In this document: positions 45,069-54,866 of the stretch, in pieces
How positions within the stretch are numbered: position 1 is the first letter of the stretch
Layout of the letters: every line of letters begins with the position of its first letter
From: Cyanophora paradoxa
Lineage: Eukaryota > Glaucocystophyceae > Cyanophorales > Cyanophoraceae
DNA: 64,000 nucleotides
Assembly (NCBI GenBank): GCA_004431415.1
Contig: QPMI01000058.1
Span: 248,001 to 312,000, forward strand
Reading direction: 5' to 3'
Program-made: the position numbers and the translations under genes
Notes under the pieces: generated by a model
The model's input: only the letters and a program-made list of their open reading frames with translations
Told to the model about the DNA's origin: nothing
The model's database searches: none

Positions 45069-45800
45069 ATGCCGCCGAAACGTAGAGGAGTCCCCGCCGG
45101 TGCTATTTCATATTCTGGCGGTGAAAGTTATGGATCTCTCAATACAACACCAATGAAATTTGACGGAGTCAATCAAGTAAAAGCAACTCAACAAGAAGAA
45201 GACCCTTTAAATGCCGCTTATGAAGAAGCGCCCGGTGATAAAGCGCCTCAAACATCACAAAGTGATCAGTTAAACATTTCCCCGGAAGTCTCGAAGATTA
45301 AGGCGGTCGGTGAGGGTGCGCGTCGGATTATCGGCGCTGCTGATGATCGTGAACTTGGTCTACAAGATCTTGCACTTGCCCGCAAAGGTCAAGGTGTTTC
45401 AAAAGAATCGGACAAGGTTATTCAATCGATGGCGGGTGAAGTTACTTACAAGGTTGCACCAACTCAAAACATCCACCGAATCCCGAAGGCTCAATGGGAC
45501 GAAATGACTGCAAAACTAAAAGACCTTGAAGCGAAGTCAAGCGCGCTTGAACAGTATGTAACAGAGAAGAAAGAACGCGCTAAAATTAAGGAAATGCTGC
45601 GTAAAGAAGTTTTCCGAATGGGAATTACTGGTGTTCCCGATAAACAATTTATTGGTAAGAAAGAGACACAAATAGATGAGCAAGCGGTAGATGAAATGAA
45701 GACAAAGACACAAAAGGGAACCATTGAACCTGGGGCAACCAAAGCGGAAGTAGAGAAAGCCGTAGCACCAACAGTATACAAGCGGAGAGTTTGGCTATAA
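45069..45800 (+). CDS. Viral protein of unknown function, charged and partly coiled-coil
   Basis: 243 residues, MPPKRRGVPAGAISYSGGES at the start. The N-terminal third is polar and probably disordered. The middle has a helix-forming stretch (QWDEMTAKLKDLEAKSSALE followed by a Lys-rich segment) likely to be a coiled coil. The C-terminus is again Lys/Glu-rich. I do not recognise a family. Its place right after the packaging ATPase within the virion block suggests a structural or scaffold role, but this is inference only. Confidence 0.65.
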   Translation: MPPKRRGVPAGAISYSGGESYGSLNTTPMKFDGVNQVKATQQEEDPLNAAYEEAPGDKAPQTSQSDQLNISPEVSKIKAVGEGARRIIGAADDRELGLQDLALARKGQGVSKESDKVIQSMAGEVTYKVAPTQNIHRIPKAQWDEMTAKLKDLEAKSSALEQYVTEKKERAKIKEMLRKEVFRMGITGVPDKQFIGKKETQIDEQAVDEMKTKTQKGTIEPGATKAEVEKAVAPTVYKRRVWL

Positions 45801-45823
45801 AATATGTATTTCTTTATAGAGAC

Positions 45824-46075
45824 ATGGAATTCTTGCAAAAGATCATAGAGATGTTTAATCTTCATGTTGTAAGCAAATGTCACAGTGGATGCTGTGAAAC
45901 AACCGTTGAGCTTGGTTTCTCAGATACCGAAGATAATGTGACGGAAGGTAGACGATCCCGTAGGGGATCATTTGTGTCTACAGGTACAGGTTCGCGACCT
46001 GGAACACCCGACCCTGGTCACCGTTTTCCCGTTGATGATAGCAACGAATTAAGGCGTCGATCTCTTCCATATTAA
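45824..46075 (+). CDS. Small Cys-containing viral protein
   Basis: 83 residues from the first ATG (MEFLQKIIEMFNLHVVSKCH). An upstream-extended frame would need a TTG start. The Cys/His motif KCHSGCCETTVELGF resembles a short motif I associate with small proteins of Polinton-like and giant viruses, without known function. The C-terminal half is Ser/Arg/Gly/Pro-rich (RRSRRGSFVSTGTGSRPGT) and probably disordered. Co-directional with its neighbours, 23 bases after the preceding stop. Confidence 0.6.
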   Translation: MEFLQKIIEMFNLHVVSKCHSGCCETTVELGFSDTEDNVTEGRRSRRGSFVSTGTGSRPGTPDPGHRFPVDDSNELRRRSLPY

Positions 46076-46099
46076 AATATCCGATAAAGGTATCGAATA

Positions 46100-46225
46100 A
46101 TGCTTAAAGAAGTCTACAATATCATCTTAGCGAAACGACAGATTTACGCGGTTGAATCTGCAATAGAAAAACGTAGACGGGAGCTTGTCCGGTCGCCAAA
46201 AATTGACAACCCAAAAAGGATTTAA
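46100..46225 (+). CDS. Very small viral open frame (41 residues)
   Basis: ATG at 46,100, TAA at 46,223-46,225. The product begins MLKEVYNIILAKRQIYAVES and is helical and basic (IEKRRRELVRSPK). Codon use looks like the neighbouring viral genes and it fills an otherwise empty gap. No family is recognised; it may be spurious. Confidence 0.35.
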   Translation: MLKEVYNIILAKRQIYAVESAIEKRRRELVRSPKIDNPKRI

Positions 46226-46247
46226 AGGTACTGCGATATTACACACT

Positions 46248-46265
46248 GATAAAATATTTTCTCTG
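46248..46265 (+). promoter_or_regulatory. Putative viral promoter motif (AAAATATTTTCTC)
   Basis: GATAAAATATTTTCTCTG, 12 bases before the ATG at 46,278. Same core as the motifs at 40,165 and 46,717. Confidence 0.45.
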
Positions 46266-46277
46266 CTTAAAATAAGG

Positions 46278-46547
46278 ATGGCTTCGTTTGCCGATGATGT
46301 TAGCGTTGTTGAATTTGAATTTGATTTCGATAGTGACGAATCCATGGACTCCCCAACTGCGAAAACTAAAACAAGCGCTGATGATGTCAGTTATAGAATC
46401 CGAAAAATCATTGCTCAACGCAATAGATATAATGAGGATGCCGAAAATCGCGAACTTAAAAAGAAGAAGGTATTAGAAGCGTATTACCGTCGTAAAGCGG
46501 AGGAGGGAACCAATACGGGAAAGCGTGGAAGACCGCGCAAGTATTGA
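46278..46547 (+). CDS. Small acidic/basic viral protein with AT-hook
   Basis: 89 residues from the ATG at 46,278 (MASFADDVSVVEFEFDFDSD). An upstream extension is possible but lacks support, and the motif-to-ATG spacing favours this start. The N-terminus is acidic, the middle helical and basic (NRELKKKKVLEAYYRRKAE), and the C-terminus ends GKRGRPRKY, an AT-hook core (RGRP) for binding the minor groove of AT-rich DNA. That suits a DNA-binding role on an AT-rich viral genome. No specific family is recognised. Confidence 0.6.
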   Translation: MASFADDVSVVEFEFDFDSDESMDSPTAKTKTSADDVSYRIRKIIAQRNRYNEDAENRELKKKKVLEAYYRRKAEEGTNTGKRGRPRKY

Positions 46548-46716
46548 ATAGAAAACCATCAATTGCCGCTAAACATCATTTATTATTTTTCGAGCAACTT
46601 ACCGATTATATTAGGTAATTGCGTTACCATTTCTCGATTGCCCCGATTTAATTGATCAATTCCCCGATACGGAGGAAAAAGTATTTAAAGACAAGGCGCC
46701 AAAAAATGACAAGGAA

Positions 46717-46753
46717 GAAAAATATTTTCTCATTCTATTGTAGAAAAGAGAAA
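46717..46753 (+). promoter_or_regulatory. Putative promoter and palindrome before the primase-helicase gene
   Basis: GAAAAATATTTTCTC at 46,717-46,731 overlaps a palindromic word with arms TTTTCTC and GAGAAA (ending 46,753). It combines the early-type motif and the capsid-type palindrome. Confidence 0.45.
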
Positions 46754-46760
46754 GTTGAAA

Positions 46761-49442
46761 ATGACCCTATCGGACAAGCTCGGCAATCTGCGCAAGTTTA
46801 CCCCTGGAAAGGTAACATCTGGTATGTTTCTTAAAAATGTCAAAGCATCTCGAGATGCTGATAATCTCATGGAACTGGATGATGATGTTATTATTGATTG
46901 TATCAATAAGAGTTTGAAAAAACGACTGCATCCGAACTGGGCTGAATGGATCCAACCCGATCAAGTAACTCGGGTTTATCTTGATCTTGATCGGTTCGTG
47001 GATTTGAAGCCAAATCTTGAAGATAATTACAAGGAAGCCGAAGAAATCGTTAGAGAGATGCATAAGAAATTACATGATCTGACCGCCGCTACTATTTCTG
47101 TATCTGTTCGTCATCGTCGTGTTCACCTTCTAAAAGAAGATGTTGACAAATTTAAGGTCTCTGCCCATTTCGTTTTCACTGATCTATGTTGTCGCCATGA
47201 AGATATCCCAAAACTCTTTAATGAAATGGGGCTTGAAAAAAATGTAGAATTTGACAGTGGGGTTTACCGTACGACACAGAACCTTGTGGGCCTTGGTTGT
47301 TGCAAGGGAATAGAGGTAGATTTGGAGAACACTCGGGCGCGCGATATTGATAAGAACGTTCTATTTACTAAGTTTGTCGATTGCAAGGACATGCATGATT
47401 GTGATTTCTTCGTTCAATTTACCTATTGCCCCACATTTCTGGTGGACAAGACAAACTTTCACGTCTTCTCAGTGAATAAAACAGAGAAGAAGGAAGCGGA
47501 GCCGAAGAAGGAAGCCGAACCAAAGAAGGAAGCAAAACCGAAGAAGGAAGCCGAACCAAAGAAGGAAGCAAAACCGAAGAAGGAAACCAAGAAAACCACT
47601 AAAAACGAAGCTGAGAAAGAAGAGGTGGAAGAGGAAGAGAAAGGTGGCGAAGTTTCGTTTGATCTTCTGTACGGAGTTGTAATGGGGCTGAGTGCTGAAC
47701 GCGCGGATACCTATAAATCATGGATTGATACAGGTATTGCAATCATCAATGCTTGCGAAGACAACAAGATACCACGTAAGCAGCAATTTGAGATATTCCA
47801 TGACTTCTCACAAAAAAGTGAAAAGTTTGATTACGACGAATGCAATGACAAGTTCATGAGTCTTTGCAAAGGCAAAAAGATGGTTGAAGGTAAACGACTT
47901 ACATACGGTTCAATTGTCTATTGGTTGAAAAAAGACGACATCGAAATGTATAACGAACTGTTTCCGCGTAAATACGCATTCTTGCCGGAAGATTCTGATG
48001 ACATCGATTATAAGACCGCAAAGATCCCGCCAATCGTTGAGGATTACGCCACGCATCGTCTTTATTTCAATGCGAGAATGCACCACATTGAAATGCTGGG
48101 CATTGTGATGCATTGGGATGAACAACAGCTTGCGTGGATCCCGAAAGATAGCCAAAAACTCGGCTCCAAACACTATCCCCACCTGATGCATAAAATCGTT
48201 CTGAACAAGGGAACCGATAAAGAAGTTGAGAAATGGATCCCCTCATTTCCGGAATGGATCAAAGACCCACAGGCTACACGTTCCATGTACGTGGATTTCC
48301 TCCCGCCTCCGGCTAAACTGAGCGCCAAATGCAAATCTGTGTTTAATCTGTATCCTGGCTTTAAGATTGATCATGAGGTAGATGAAATCAAGGAATCACT
48401 ACCGGAGGATGTGACCGAAGATATGATTAAGCCGTTTCTCACACATCTTCACCTGATGTCGGGAGAAGACGATAACACATACCAATACCTTCTTAAATGG
48501 TTCGCGCACATGATGCAAAAACCTGGTGAGCTTAACGGAGTGTCAATTATCCTAATTGGTGAACAAGGCACTGGTAAAAACGTGTTGTTTGATCTGTTCG
48601 AGAAAAGCATTCTTGGTGATGCTCTTTCATATTCGACCGGCAAACCGAAAGATGACCTGTTCGGGCGCTTTGCTCACAATCGCGAGGACAAGATCTTAAT
48701 AGTTGTTAATGAGGCATCGGGGAAAGACACATTTGAAAATAGCGATATTCTTAAAGACCTTGTCACTACTAAAACAATTACTATTGAACACAAGGGAATA
48801 GATTCATACGACAAGAAGAATTTCGCGCGCATTGTGTTTACAAGTAACAACAGTGTCCCTGTGAAGATCGAAGCGGGTGACCGTCGATTTGTTGTAGTAG
48901 AAGTGAGTAAGCGATACTGTAAGAATGTGGAGTACTTCACTCCTCTTCTGAAATGGTTAAATGATATTCGGAATATCCGCAACATCACCCACTTCTTGCG
49001 CACAAAGGTGGATTGTGATAATATCAACTGGCAGGAGGAGCGCCCCAAGACCAATAAGTATTATCTGGTTCAGCAAATCTCCGCACCTATCATTCTCATG
49101 TTTGCAAAGTGGTTAATGGATAGTGGGGAGATTACCGAAATCAAGTGTAAGTTAAGCGGTCTCGCTTCTACATGGGAGTTATTCAAGACCTTCATTACGG
49201 AAAATAAATATAAGAACGATTACAACAGTAAGCGTTTCTATACGGAGATGCGCGGCACTTCATACATTCTTGTGAAAACCGCAAATGGTAAGCCATACTA
49301 CCATTTCATCTGGAACGAAATGTTGGCGGAATTCCGTAAGCTGAAGCTAATTGATGATGATTCGATTAAGGAAGAACCAAACCCTAAGATTCCCGCCAAG
49401 AAAGCCGGGACGAAATTCGAAGATTCCGACGTTGAAGCGTAA
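46761..49442 (+). CDS. Primase-helicase (AEP-like primase, D5-like region, SF3 helicase)
   Basis: 893 residues from the first ATG at 46,761; a start six bases upstream would need TTG. The N-terminal part carries a DxD in VYLDLDRFVD (residues about 71-80) and, later, FKVSAHFVF, which fit the metal-binding and His motifs of archaeo-eukaryotic primases. A Lys/Glu/Pro repeat linker follows (units KKEAEP and KKEAKP, about residues 241-283). The C-terminal half is a superfamily 3 helicase with Walker A IGEQGTGKNVLFDLF (about 598-612), Walker B ILIVVNEASGKD (about 645-656), the motif C Asn in VFTSNN, and GDRRFVVVEVS. Such proteins open and prime viral DNA. The frame is intact. Confidence 0.8.
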   Translation: MTLSDKLGNLRKFTPGKVTSGMFLKNVKASRDADNLMELDDDVIIDCINKSLKKRLHPNWAEWIQPDQVTRVYLDLDRFVDLKPNLEDNYKEAEEIVREMHKKLHDLTAATISVSVRHRRVHLLKEDVDKFKVSAHFVFTDLCCRHEDIPKLFNEMGLEKNVEFDSGVYRTTQNLVGLGCCKGIEVDLENTRARDIDKNVLFTKFVDCKDMHDCDFFVQFTYCPTFLVDKTNFHVFSVNKTEKKEAEPKKEAEPKKEAKPKKEAEPKKEAKPKKETKKTTKNEAEKEEVEEEEKGGEVSFDLLYGVVMGLSAERADTYKSWIDTGIAIINACEDNKIPRKQQFEIFHDFSQKSEKFDYDECNDKFMSLCKGKKMVEGKRLTYGSIVYWLKKDDIEMYNELFPRKYAFLPEDSDDIDYKTAKIPPIVEDYATHRLYFNARMHHIEMLGIVMHWDEQQLAWIPKDSQKLGSKHYPHLMHKIVLNKGTDKEVEKWIPSFPEWIKDPQATRSMYVDFLPPPAKLSAKCKSVFNLYPGFKIDHEVDEIKESLPEDVTEDMIKPFLTHLHLMSGEDDNTYQYLLKWFAHMMQKPGELNGVSIILIGEQGTGKNVLFDLFEKSILGDALSYSTGKPKDDLFGRFAHNREDKILIVVNEASGKDTFENSDILKDLVTTKTITIEHKGIDSYDKKNFARIVFTSNNSVPVKIEAGDRRFVVVEVSKRYCKNVEYFTPLLKWLNDIRNIRNITHFLRTKVDCDNINWQEERPKTNKYYLVQQISAPIILMFAKWLMDSGEITEIKCKLSGLASTWELFKTFITENKYKNDYNSKRFYTEMRGTSYILVKTANGKPYYHFIWNEMLAEFRKLKLIDDDSIKEEPNPKIPAKKAGTKFEDSDVEA

Positions 49443-49446
49443 CAAT

Positions 49447-49676
49447 CACACCCCACCCTACACCCCACCCTACACCACACTCCCCATAACCTCCTTGCAT
49501 TTTCTTATTTTTATAAACTATTTTATAGATTGATTTGTATGTGAATATAGTAAATAATAGAGAAGGTGGGAAGGTGGGGTGTGGTGGGGTCAAATTTTAA
49601 GAAAAGTTGGGGACGCTCAAAATTCTAAGGAATTTAAAAAACATGCCCCACCTGACCCCACCCGCCCACCCTATCG
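49447..49676 (-). repeat. G-rich inverted-repeat module, copy C (inverted)
   Basis: Read on the minus strand it has the same order as copies A and B: GGGTGGGCGGGTGGGGTC, AT-rich centre, GACCCCACCACACCCCACC, AT-rich stretch, then GGGTGGGGTGTAGGGTGGGG. It fills the gap between the primase-helicase and polymerase genes. Confidence 0.85.
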
Positions 49677-49720
49677 AACGCGTTGAATATCCAAAATAAA
49701 AATGTTCCTTTATAATAAAG

Positions 49721-51964
49721 ATGCCCCGCCAAACTAATCGACTCATCAAAGAAAAGAAAAATGAAATTATCGGATTGTTAGGAACTCTCTTAGTAACCGG
49801 TGAGATTACCGAAGCGGAATTTGATAGAGAAGCCGCCATTTTAGATAGAAGACCACGATTAGGTCAACTCACAGAAATAGCAAATGATCTTTATGATCGC
49901 ATGCAGAGAATGGAGGAATTTATGGGTGAAGGACAAAGATTAGGAGCAATTGACCCGGACATTGAAGATGGACAAGCAATGAATCAAGCGTATTCATGGT
50001 TAACTTATCGCGCCCGAAACGAAGTAGTTGTAGATGCTATCGATTTTCTTGAAAGAATCGCACCAAGTCTACCGCAACGCATTAAACCCCGCTTAGATCA
50101 ACTAAGAGCGGTTAAGGTTCGTCTAACTTTCGTTTGTAGATTTACCAAAGTTGCAAATCCTCGAATCTTTATAACGAAATTCATACACAGCGATTATTTT
50201 GTAATCACTAAATCCCGTAACATTAACACCGAAGTTCGTAAAGCATTACAGAAAATGCAAGAAGAAATGATCCAAGTAGATAGTTACCGTTTGCAACGCA
50301 TTGAAATACTAAGAGGTGTCATTATGTCATATGCGCCGGTTGGCGGTTGTTATTTCGCAACTCCCGAATGGATCGCATCCAAGAAAGCTACAATAAACGT
50401 AAAAAATATCGATGGGCAAGATTGTTTTAAATATGCTATTTTGGCTTACCTTCATCGAAAGGACATTAACAAACATAAGAGTAACGAACCTTACCAATAT
50501 CGCAGATGGTTAAATGAACTCAATTTTGACGGTATTCAGTTCCCGGTAGCATGTGATGCTGAGGTAATCGATCGTTTCGAAGAATTGAACCCGGATCTCT
50601 CTATTAATATTTACGGTGCTGATAATGAGAAACAGTGTTTTTATCCTCTTCATCAATCAAGTAACCCAAGACGAAAGACCAAGATTAACCTTTTACTCAT
50701 TGAAAACACCGAAGACGATAGGGGACACTACATAACAATCATGTCATTTAGTCGTCTTTTAAAGACCACGTTCGATAAAGCATGTGACGGGCGCATTTAC
50801 TATTGTGAAACCTGTCTATCACGTTTCAGAACTCAGGAGAAATTAGACCTACATACAGAAGCAAACCGATGTATCGATTGGAGGGAGAGCAAAGGCAAAT
50901 GTCCGAAGCCGGGAAGTACAATAGAATTCGGTCTACAACATCTACGAAAAACGGTTTGGCTTCCTGTGATCTGTTATGTTAAAATTGAAGATCATTCGGT
51001 AGCAATAGATACACTGAGAAGTAAAAGAGAGATTAAAGCAGTCTCACTGAGAGTGATTATGGGTGAAGAAATGAAACTATACCATTTTGAAGGAAATGAT
51101 CCACTCAGTTCTCTATTTGCAACTCTACAAGAGATCAGACCCGAAGTAATTGAAACGCTTTTTAGAAATATCCCAATGCATCCACTCACTGAAGATCAAA
51201 AGGCAGAATACAAGATAACAAAACACTGTTATATTTGTTCTCAGAGATTCACCCACGAAAACTTCCCGGTTCGCGATCATTGTCACCAATCCGGTGATTT
51301 TATCGGGAAAGCATGCCGAAACTGTAACCTTCATCGCCGAATCTCAAAACAAAGCAAAGTAGCAATTGTGGTTGATAAAATGGATGAATGTGGACACGGG
51401 ATATTCCGCAAGATCGCACAACAAGACGATAAACTACGTGTTGAAATTTTAAGCAAGAACTTTAATCAATACCTATCCCTTCAATGGGGCATGTGGAAAT
51501 TCATAGATGCATCACATTTTATGGATTTCCAAAGTGAGAATGTCGATGATCTTATGTCTAAATTCGAAGAATTCCGTAAACTTGCATATTCTCAATATGG
51601 ATTAGATCCCGCACATTACGTTAGCGCACCTGGTTTATCCTGGGACGCTATGCTCAAACATACGAAAGTTAAGATTGAACTTATCGATGATGTAGAGAAA
51701 TACGAATTTATTGAGAAAGCCATTCGCGGCGGATTTGCTACCATGCCCACACGATATGCAAAAGTAGAAGAACCGGATGATCACATAGTATTGTTGGACG
51801 CGAATAATCTTTATGGTTATGTACTTAGCCAACCACTACCGATTGGAGATTATCGATGGGAAGAGATCACAGAGCTCAGCTTGGCGCGGTGTCTCCAACA
51901 ATTAAATCCGCGGATCCTTACCATTCACCGTAACAGCATCGAGTCTAATCGAAAATCACCGTAA
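49721..51964 (+). pseudogene. DNA polymerase B (Polinton type), truncated in the palm
   Basis: 747 residues from ATG 49,721. The N-terminal half includes DGQDCFKYAILAYLHRKDIN and LLLIENTEDDRGHYITIM, typical of Polinton-type polymerases. A Cys/His module follows (CYICSQRF ... RDHCHQSGDFIGKACRNCNL, about residues 502-540). Then come the exonuclease-like region and YGLDPAHYVSAPGLSWDAML. Motif A appears as LDANNLYGYVLSQPLP (about 692-707). After GDYRWEEITELS the reading frame runs into unrelated residues and stops. The KxY and YxDTDS parts of the palm and the thumb are missing, so polymerase activity is not expected. The break coincides with a GCGCGGTGTCTCC word that recurs at 53,768 and, in part, at 52,043. 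Confidence 0.8.
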
Positions 51965-52051
51965 GGCTCAGTGTCACGATCGATAATTTCGGTTTCACGA
52001 CCGATCTTCATCGATTCACTCGATCCAATTCATCTTTTTATGCGCGGTGTC
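50352..52051 (+). repeat. Tandem duplication of polymerase segment, copy 1
   Basis: This 1.7-kb segment reappears at 52,078-53,777 with an offset of 1,726 bases and, by eye, a single substitution near 52,030 / 53,756. Confidence 0.9.
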
Positions 52052-52077
52052 TTCTCAATATGGATTAGATCCCGCAC

Positions 52078-53777
52078 ATTTCGCAACTCCCGAATGGATC
52101 GCATCCAAGAAAGCTACAATAAACGTAAAAAATATCGATGGGCAAGATTGTTTTAAATATGCTATTTTGGCTTACCTTCATCGAAAGGACATTAACAAAC
52201 ATAAGAGTAACGAACCTTACCAATATCGCAGATGGTTAAATGAACTCAATTTTGACGGTATTCAGTTCCCGGTAGCATGTGATGCTGAGGTAATCGATCG
52301 TTTCGAAGAATTGAACCCGGATCTCTCTATTAATATTTACGGTGCTGATAATGAGAAACAGTGTTTTTATCCTCTTCATCAATCAAGTAACCCAAGACGA
52401 AAGACCAAGATTAACCTTTTACTCATTGAAAACACCGAAGACGATAGGGGACACTACATAACAATCATGTCATTTAGTCGTCTTTTAAAGACCACGTTCG
52501 ATAAAGCATGTGACGGGCGCATTTACTATTGTGAAACCTGTCTATCACGTTTCAGAACTCAGGAGAAATTAGACCTACATACAGAAGCAAACCGATGTAT
52601 CGATTGGAGGGAGAGCAAAGGCAAATGTCCGAAGCCGGGAAGTACAATAGAATTCGGTCTACAACATCTACGAAAAACGGTTTGGCTTCCTGTGATCTGT
52701 TATGTTAAAATTGAAGATCATTCGGTAGCAATAGATACACTGAGAAGTAAAAGAGAGATTAAAGCAGTCTCACTGAGAGTGATTATGGGTGAAGAAATGA
52801 AACTATACCATTTTGAAGGAAATGATCCACTCAGTTCTCTATTTGCAACTCTACAAGAGATCAGACCCGAAGTAATTGAAACGCTTTTTAGAAATATCCC
52901 AATGCATCCACTCACTGAAGATCAAAAGGCAGAATACAAGATAACAAAACACTGTTATATTTGTTCTCAGAGATTCACCCACGAAAACTTCCCGGTTCGC
53001 GATCATTGTCACCAATCCGGTGATTTTATCGGGAAAGCATGCCGAAACTGTAACCTTCATCGCCGAATCTCAAAACAAAGCAAAGTAGCAATTGTGGTTG
53101 ATAAAATGGATGAATGTGGACACGGGATATTCCGCAAGATCGCACAACAAGACGATAAACTACGTGTTGAAATTTTAAGCAAGAACTTTAATCAATACCT
53201 ATCCCTTCAATGGGGCATGTGGAAATTCATAGATGCATCACATTTTATGGATTTCCAAAGTGAGAATGTCGATGATCTTATGTCTAAATTCGAAGAATTC
53301 CGTAAACTTGCATATTCTCAATATGGATTAGATCCCGCACATTACGTTAGCGCACCTGGTTTATCCTGGGACGCTATGCTCAAACATACGAAAGTTAAGA
53401 TTGAACTTATCGATGATGTAGAGAAATACGAATTTATTGAGAAAGCCATTCGCGGCGGATTTGCTACCATGCCCACACGATATGCAAAAGTAGAAGAACC
53501 GGATGATCACATAGTATTGTTGGACGCGAATAATCTTTATGGTTATGTACTTAGCCAACCACTACCGATTGGAGATTATCGATGGGAAGAGATCACAGAG
53601 CTCAGCTTGGCGCGGTGTCTCCAACAATTAAATCCGCGGATCCTTACCATTCACCGTAACAGCATCGAGTCTAATCGAAAATCACCGTAAGGCTCAGTGT
53701 CACGATCGATAATTTCGGTTTCACGACCGATCTTCATCGATTCACTCGATCCAACTCATCTTTTTATGCGCGGTGTC
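52078..53777 (+). pseudogene. Tandem copy of the polymerase fragment, no start codon
   Basis: Second copy of the polymerase segment. Its open frame runs from about 52,047 to 53,690 but enters through a 26-base filler (52,052-52,077) copied from 51,591-51,616, giving a chimeric N-terminus (QYGLDPAHFATPEW) that would need a GTG start. It carries the same Cys/His module and motif A and ends at the same premature point as the first copy. Near identity indicates a recent duplication, or an assembly duplication. Confidence 0.85.
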
Positions 53778-54213
53778 TCCCACAATTCCGCAAGATTCCG
53801 CTCGATACACAGTATGAAGACCACTGTACGATCGATTCCGCTTGATACACAGTAAGAATTCGTCTTTTTTCGCGCGGTGACTTCGTTAAGTCGGCAGAAT
53901 GCCTCTTCTCCCACGATTCACAGTTACTTTTAACCAAAAGTTTAATAAAAATAAATCATGCACGACTTCTTAGATTATACTCGAACCTTGAAGAGGGCGT
54001 CGCGACGATTCCGAATCTGTTTTCAGAATTAGAAACGGAGCAGTTGGTGAAGAGTTACATGCGTTTATCGGTTGACTCAACTTGACTTGCCGGCGATAGA
54101 GTCGACGTCTCCGTGTATATATGTGCATATATACACACATTTTCACCAGAAATTCCGTTTGACCAAACCGAGATTACGGAGGTTTTGTGTATATATGCGG
54201 TATATATAACGAG
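53778..54213. other. Degraded viral DNA left of the retroelement
   Basis: Contains two copies of GATTCCGCT(C/T)GATACACAGTA near 53,804 and 53,838, a piece of frame reading PNLFSELETEQLVKSYM (about 54,010-54,065), and palindromic TGTATATATGTGCATATATACA. The last two parts have inverted homologues at 61,559-61,690. Confidence 0.6.
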
Positions 54214-54218
54214 AGTTG
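54214..54218. repeat. Target site duplication AGTTG, left
   Basis: AGTTG directly before the TG of the left LTR; the same five bases follow the right LTR at 61,286-61,290. Confidence 0.85.
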
Positions 54219-54499
54219 TGTCGCGTGCGAGATTAGTGTGTCTAATCGTGCGCGCGGGAAGCCCGTGCGGAGTGCAAGCTCGGCAGGGCGGGGAATGGCG
54301 AGTGTCACTGCTGTCGTCGCTAAGATCCAACTCACTGGGTGTACCCGTCCAGATACGGCGTACCCCGACACGAATACAAGTGACCGCGGCGCTCTAACTA
54401 GCCTAGGCGCCGTCGGTCCAGCAGCTCGAAGGCTGACGTGATCTAGAGCCCTAGCGGCTCACATATAAATGAGCATCCGCTATAATGTCGGATGCGACA
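54219..54499 (-). repeat. LTR (281 bp), left, 3' LTR of the element
   Basis: Plus strand begins TGTCGCGTGCGAG and ends GGATGCGACA. In element sense it is preceded by the purine tract GAGAGGAGGAG. Confidence 0.9.
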
Positions 54500-54514
54500 A
54501 CTCCTCCTCTCGGA
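54500..54514 (-). promoter_or_regulatory. Polypurine tract of the LTR element
   Basis: On the minus strand TCCGAGAGGAGGAGT abuts the 3' LTR. The same word on the plus strand abuts the inverted LTR at 59,475. Confidence 0.65.
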
Positions 54515-54866
54515 TCCCGCGTCCGCGCGGGTCTAAATAAATACATATCAACCGGCTACTGCCGGGAATCGAAAAAGGCTCAACGTCCGTCCGTGGCCGG
54601 CAACTGCCGGGAATAGAAAAGACACCAAGTCCGGCTATGTACATGTCCATGCCCGGCGTCGACTGCCGGGAATAGAAAAGACTGATGCCCGGCAAGTGCC
54701 GGCACGACTCCAGCGTGTAGTGCCCAGGGGGCGAGGTCCAACTTCGGGCCGGCGGCCCAGGCAACCCGCACGAGGCGAGCGGAAGGGGACGGAAGCCGAG
54801 GGGGCCCTGCCCTCATCGCGATTGTGCAGCACGTTAGCTGCAAAGGCACACGCTGCAACAGCAACG

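Larger units (their letters stand above)
54219..54866. repeat. Left arm of 648-bp inverted repeat
   Basis: LTR plus 367 bases of internal DNA, reverse-complementary to 59,108-59,755. The arm ends within GCAACAGCAACG. Confidence 0.85.

Noticed and set aside
52047-53690. 547-residue frame as a separate polymerase gene
   Set aside because: It is the tandem copy of the preceding fragment, lacks an ATG and has the same truncated end.
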